From an uncultured Nitrosotalea sp. (lineage in GTDB: Archaea; Thermoproteota; Nitrososphaeria; Nitrososphaerales; Nitrosopumilaceae), in contig CAMLDG010000041.1 of assembly GCA_946478655.1 (NCBI GenBank), forward strand, positions 1 to 5,321: a stretch of DNA of 5,321 nucleotides, read 5' to 3'. Of this stretch, positions 4,573 through 5,321 are shown piece after piece. Both the position numbers and the translations under genes were made by a program. Under the pieces are notes generated by a model. It was not told the origin of the DNA. It worked only from the letters and a program-made list of their open reading frames with translations, and ran no database searches. Each line of letters begins with the position of its first letter. The first letter of the stretch is position 1.

Positions 4573-4580
4573 TTACTTAT
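4573..4580 (-). promoter_or_regulatory. TATA-like box of the YdjM-like gene
   Basis: The minus strand reads ATAAGTAA, centred 29.5 nt before TTG 4547, which gives a leader of about 3 nt. The AAGTAA core recurs in the box before the Lrp-type gene at 5263-5270. Confidence 0.4.
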
Positions 4581-4612
4581 GCGTTTGAATCCTAATGTGT
4601 GTTAGATGAACT

Positions 4613-4617
4613 AAAAA
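4613..4617 (-). terminator. Poly-T terminator after the 95-aa gene
   Basis: A TTTTT tract on the minus strand lies 14 nt after the TAA of the 95-aa gene and about 30 nt before the promoter of the YdjM-like gene, consistent with separate transcripts. Confidence 0.35.
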
Positions 4618-4631
4618 TGGTATTCTGATTG

Positions 4632-4919
4632 TTAATCTATGTATTTTCCTTCTGCGTCTGCTTTTAGCTCTATTATCATTATGCTACCGCTTATGTACGA
4701 GTCATTTCTTGTTGTTCTTACCCGTCCAACCTCTATGTGATATGGATATACATCTACTACTACAGTTCCAACCTTTACATCTGACGGTGCATCTGTAATT
4801 GTAATGTCTTCTTTTTTAACTCCGTAATCTACCAGCTTTTTTATGCAATGATCAAGCAATGGTTGAGGTAGGCCATGATTTATTGCCCAAACGGTGCCTT
4901 CGTATTCAATTTTTTCCAA
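4632..4919 (-). CDS. 95-aa protein of unknown function
   Basis: TTG (4919) starts a 95-aa soluble alpha/beta protein. An in-frame TAG directly upstream (4920-4922) and the lack of any in-frame ATG before residue 81 make TTG the only reasonable start. An A/T box about 29 nt upstream agrees. The order appears to be a beta-strand (IEYEGTVWAI), a helix with PQPLLDHCIKKLVDYG (19-34), then DITITDAP, a VGTVVVDVYPYHIEVGRV beta region (51-68) and a last strand SGSIMIIEL. One Cys (25) and two His (15 and 24) are present without a metal-site pattern. I do not recognise the family. It is flanked by the Lrp-like sensor gene and the YdjM-like gene on the same strand, but promoters and T-tracts suggest that all three are separate units. 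Confidence 0.8.
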   Translation of the reverse strand: MEKIEYEGTVWAINHGLPQPLLDHCIKKLVDYGVKKEDITITDAPSDVKVGTVVVDVYPYHIEVGRVRTTRNDSYISGSIMIIELKADAEGKYID

Positions 4920-4944
4920 CTAGTAACACTCTCTAGTTTACCAG

Positions 4945-4952
4945 TATAATTA
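4945..4952 (-). promoter_or_regulatory. TATA-like box of the 95-aa gene
   Basis: The minus strand reads TAATTATA, centred 29.5 nt before TTG 4919. Transcription would begin about 3 nt before the TTG, the same geometry as for the other TTG gene at 4547. Confidence 0.45.
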
Positions 4953-4999
4953 TCATACTCTGAATGGATAAAACTGCCAAGGTATAGCATTAATCGAGT

Positions 5000-5004
5000 A
5001 AAAA
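5000..5004 (-). terminator. Poly-T terminator after the Lrp/AsnC-type gene
   Basis: A TTTTT tract on the minus strand begins 6 nt after the TGA of the Lrp/AsnC-type gene. The short AAAAC/GTTTT arms at 5001-5011 are too weak to call a hairpin. Confidence 0.4.
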
Positions 5005-5010
5005 CTGTTT

Positions 5011-5241
5011 TCAGGTTGTGGCCTTGAGGGTCATGGTGCTCATAACCTGGGACAATGAGCGGATCTTTTGGGACAATATGCTATCAAATTCCTGAGAATT
5101 TTTTGCCTGTATCTCTGCTATCACATCATAGGCGCCAAATGTGACATGGGCATTTTTGACCTCTGGTATGGTTTTGAGCTCTTCAATTATGTAATCCTCT
5201 GCGCCTAGTTCGCAATTGATTAGTACAAATCCCTTTTCCAC
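5011..5241 (-). CDS. Stand-alone Lrp/AsnC effector-binding domain protein
   Basis: GTG (5241) starts a 76-aa protein that consists only of the Lrp/AsnC C-terminal (RAM) domain, a beta-alpha-beta-beta-alpha-beta fold. Visible elements are the first strand GFVLINCEL, the helix DYIIEELKTIPEV, the strand AHVTFG and the conserved GAYDVIAEIQA turn and strand (36-46). The helix FDSILSQKIRSL and the closing strand STMTLKAT follow. The N-terminal helix-turn-helix of full Lrp regulators is absent, so it cannot bind DNA alone. The size is right for stand-alone RAM proteins, which are common in archaea. They form dimers and higher oligomers, may bind amino acids, and may join full-length Lrp partners. 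A TTAAGTAA box 25.5 nt upstream supports a leaderless GTG start. The ligand cannot be read from sequence, and no Lrp gene is in the window. Confidence 0.9.
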   Translation of the reverse strand: MEKGFVLINCELGAEDYIIEELKTIPEVKNAHVTFGAYDVIAEIQAKNSQEFDSILSQKIRSLSQVMSTMTLKATT

Positions 5242-5262
5242 TATGTTATCATCCTGTTTACG

Positions 5263-5270
5263 TTACTTAA
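5263..5270 (-). promoter_or_regulatory. TATA-like box of the Lrp/AsnC-type gene
   Basis: The minus strand reads TTAAGTAA, centred 25.5 nt before GTG 5241, so transcription should start on or beside the GTG. The same A/T stretch read on the plus strand is about 26 nt before an ATG at 5292, so it could work in both directions. Confidence 0.45.
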
Positions 5271-5321
5271 CTTTTTGTCTGTTTCTCTGAAATGATATTC
5301 ACTTTGTCATGTTCTGGATTC
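5267..5321 (-). CDS. Possible C-terminal end of an upstream minus-strand gene
   Basis: One minus-strand frame is open from the window edge to TAA at 5269-5267 and encodes 17 residues, NPEHDKVNIISEKQTKS. This hydrophilic, charged tail looks like a natural C-terminus. The stop would lie inside the promoter box of the Lrp-type gene. It is too short to identify. The rival reading is a plus-strand gene starting at ATG 5292 with MIFTLSCSGF, which has a TATA-like box at the right distance. Sequence to the right of the window decides. Confidence 0.35.
   Translation of the reverse strand, partial: NPEHDKVNIISEKQTKS

Noticed and set aside
5000..5011. AAAAC-T-GTTTT as a hairpin terminator after the Lrp-type gene
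   Set aside because: The arms are only 5 bp of mostly A/T with a 1-nt loop, so they cannot form a real stem. Only the T-tract was kept.

Overview
The window looks like chromosomal DNA of an ammonia-oxidising archaeon (Nitrososphaerota, formerly Thaumarchaeota), probably of the Nitrosopumilales. The evidence is indirect: AT-rich DNA, densely packed short genes, A/T boxes about 26 nt before start codons (leaderless archaeal transcription), frequent GTG/TTG starts, an archaeal HTH_45-type winged-helix protein, a stand-alone Lrp/AsnC sensor domain, and a secreted metalloprotease carrying the Trp-rich C-terminal repeats I associate with thaumarchaeal surface proteins. No marker gene is present, so the genus is not fixed. 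I see no mobile element, CRISPR array, tRNA or rRNA.

Layout, left to right. The 3' end of a YyaL/SPATA20-type (DUF255) thioredoxin-domain gene (+, 1-267) meets a 106-aa unknown gene (-) tail to tail; a single CTAG at 264-267 holds both stop codons. Next is a two-gene minus-strand unit: a 93-aa helical protein (2286-2005) overlapping by 14 nt a secreted zinc metalloprotease (2018-645). A divergent promoter region (2287-2420) separates it from a plus-strand operon of three very small genes: a 47-aa zinc ribbon with a clear Shine-Dalgarno (2421-2564), a 61-aa protein (2569-2754) and an 80-aa protein (2751-2993), joined by a 4-nt gap and an ATGA overlap.

From 2985 to the right end all recognised genes are on the minus strand, mostly as single units with their own predicted promoters: a membrane-anchored 169-aa protein, a winged-helix DNA-binding protein of about 94 aa with a perfect inverted repeat in front of it, a five-helix YdjM-type membrane metal-dependent hydrolase, a 95-aa unknown protein, and a 76-aa stand-alone Lrp/AsnC effector-binding domain. 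The last 55 bases may be the 3' end of another minus-strand gene.

The genes do not form one obvious pathway. Likely functional links are the 93-aa protein with the protease (one transcript), the three tiny plus-strand proteins with each other, and perhaps the winged-helix protein with its own promoter. The most useful things to follow up are the consistent leaderless non-ATG starts, the Trp-rich repeats on the protease, the tiny zinc-ribbon operon, and the two inverted repeats around the winged-helix gene. I found no convincing defence or other elaborate new system.
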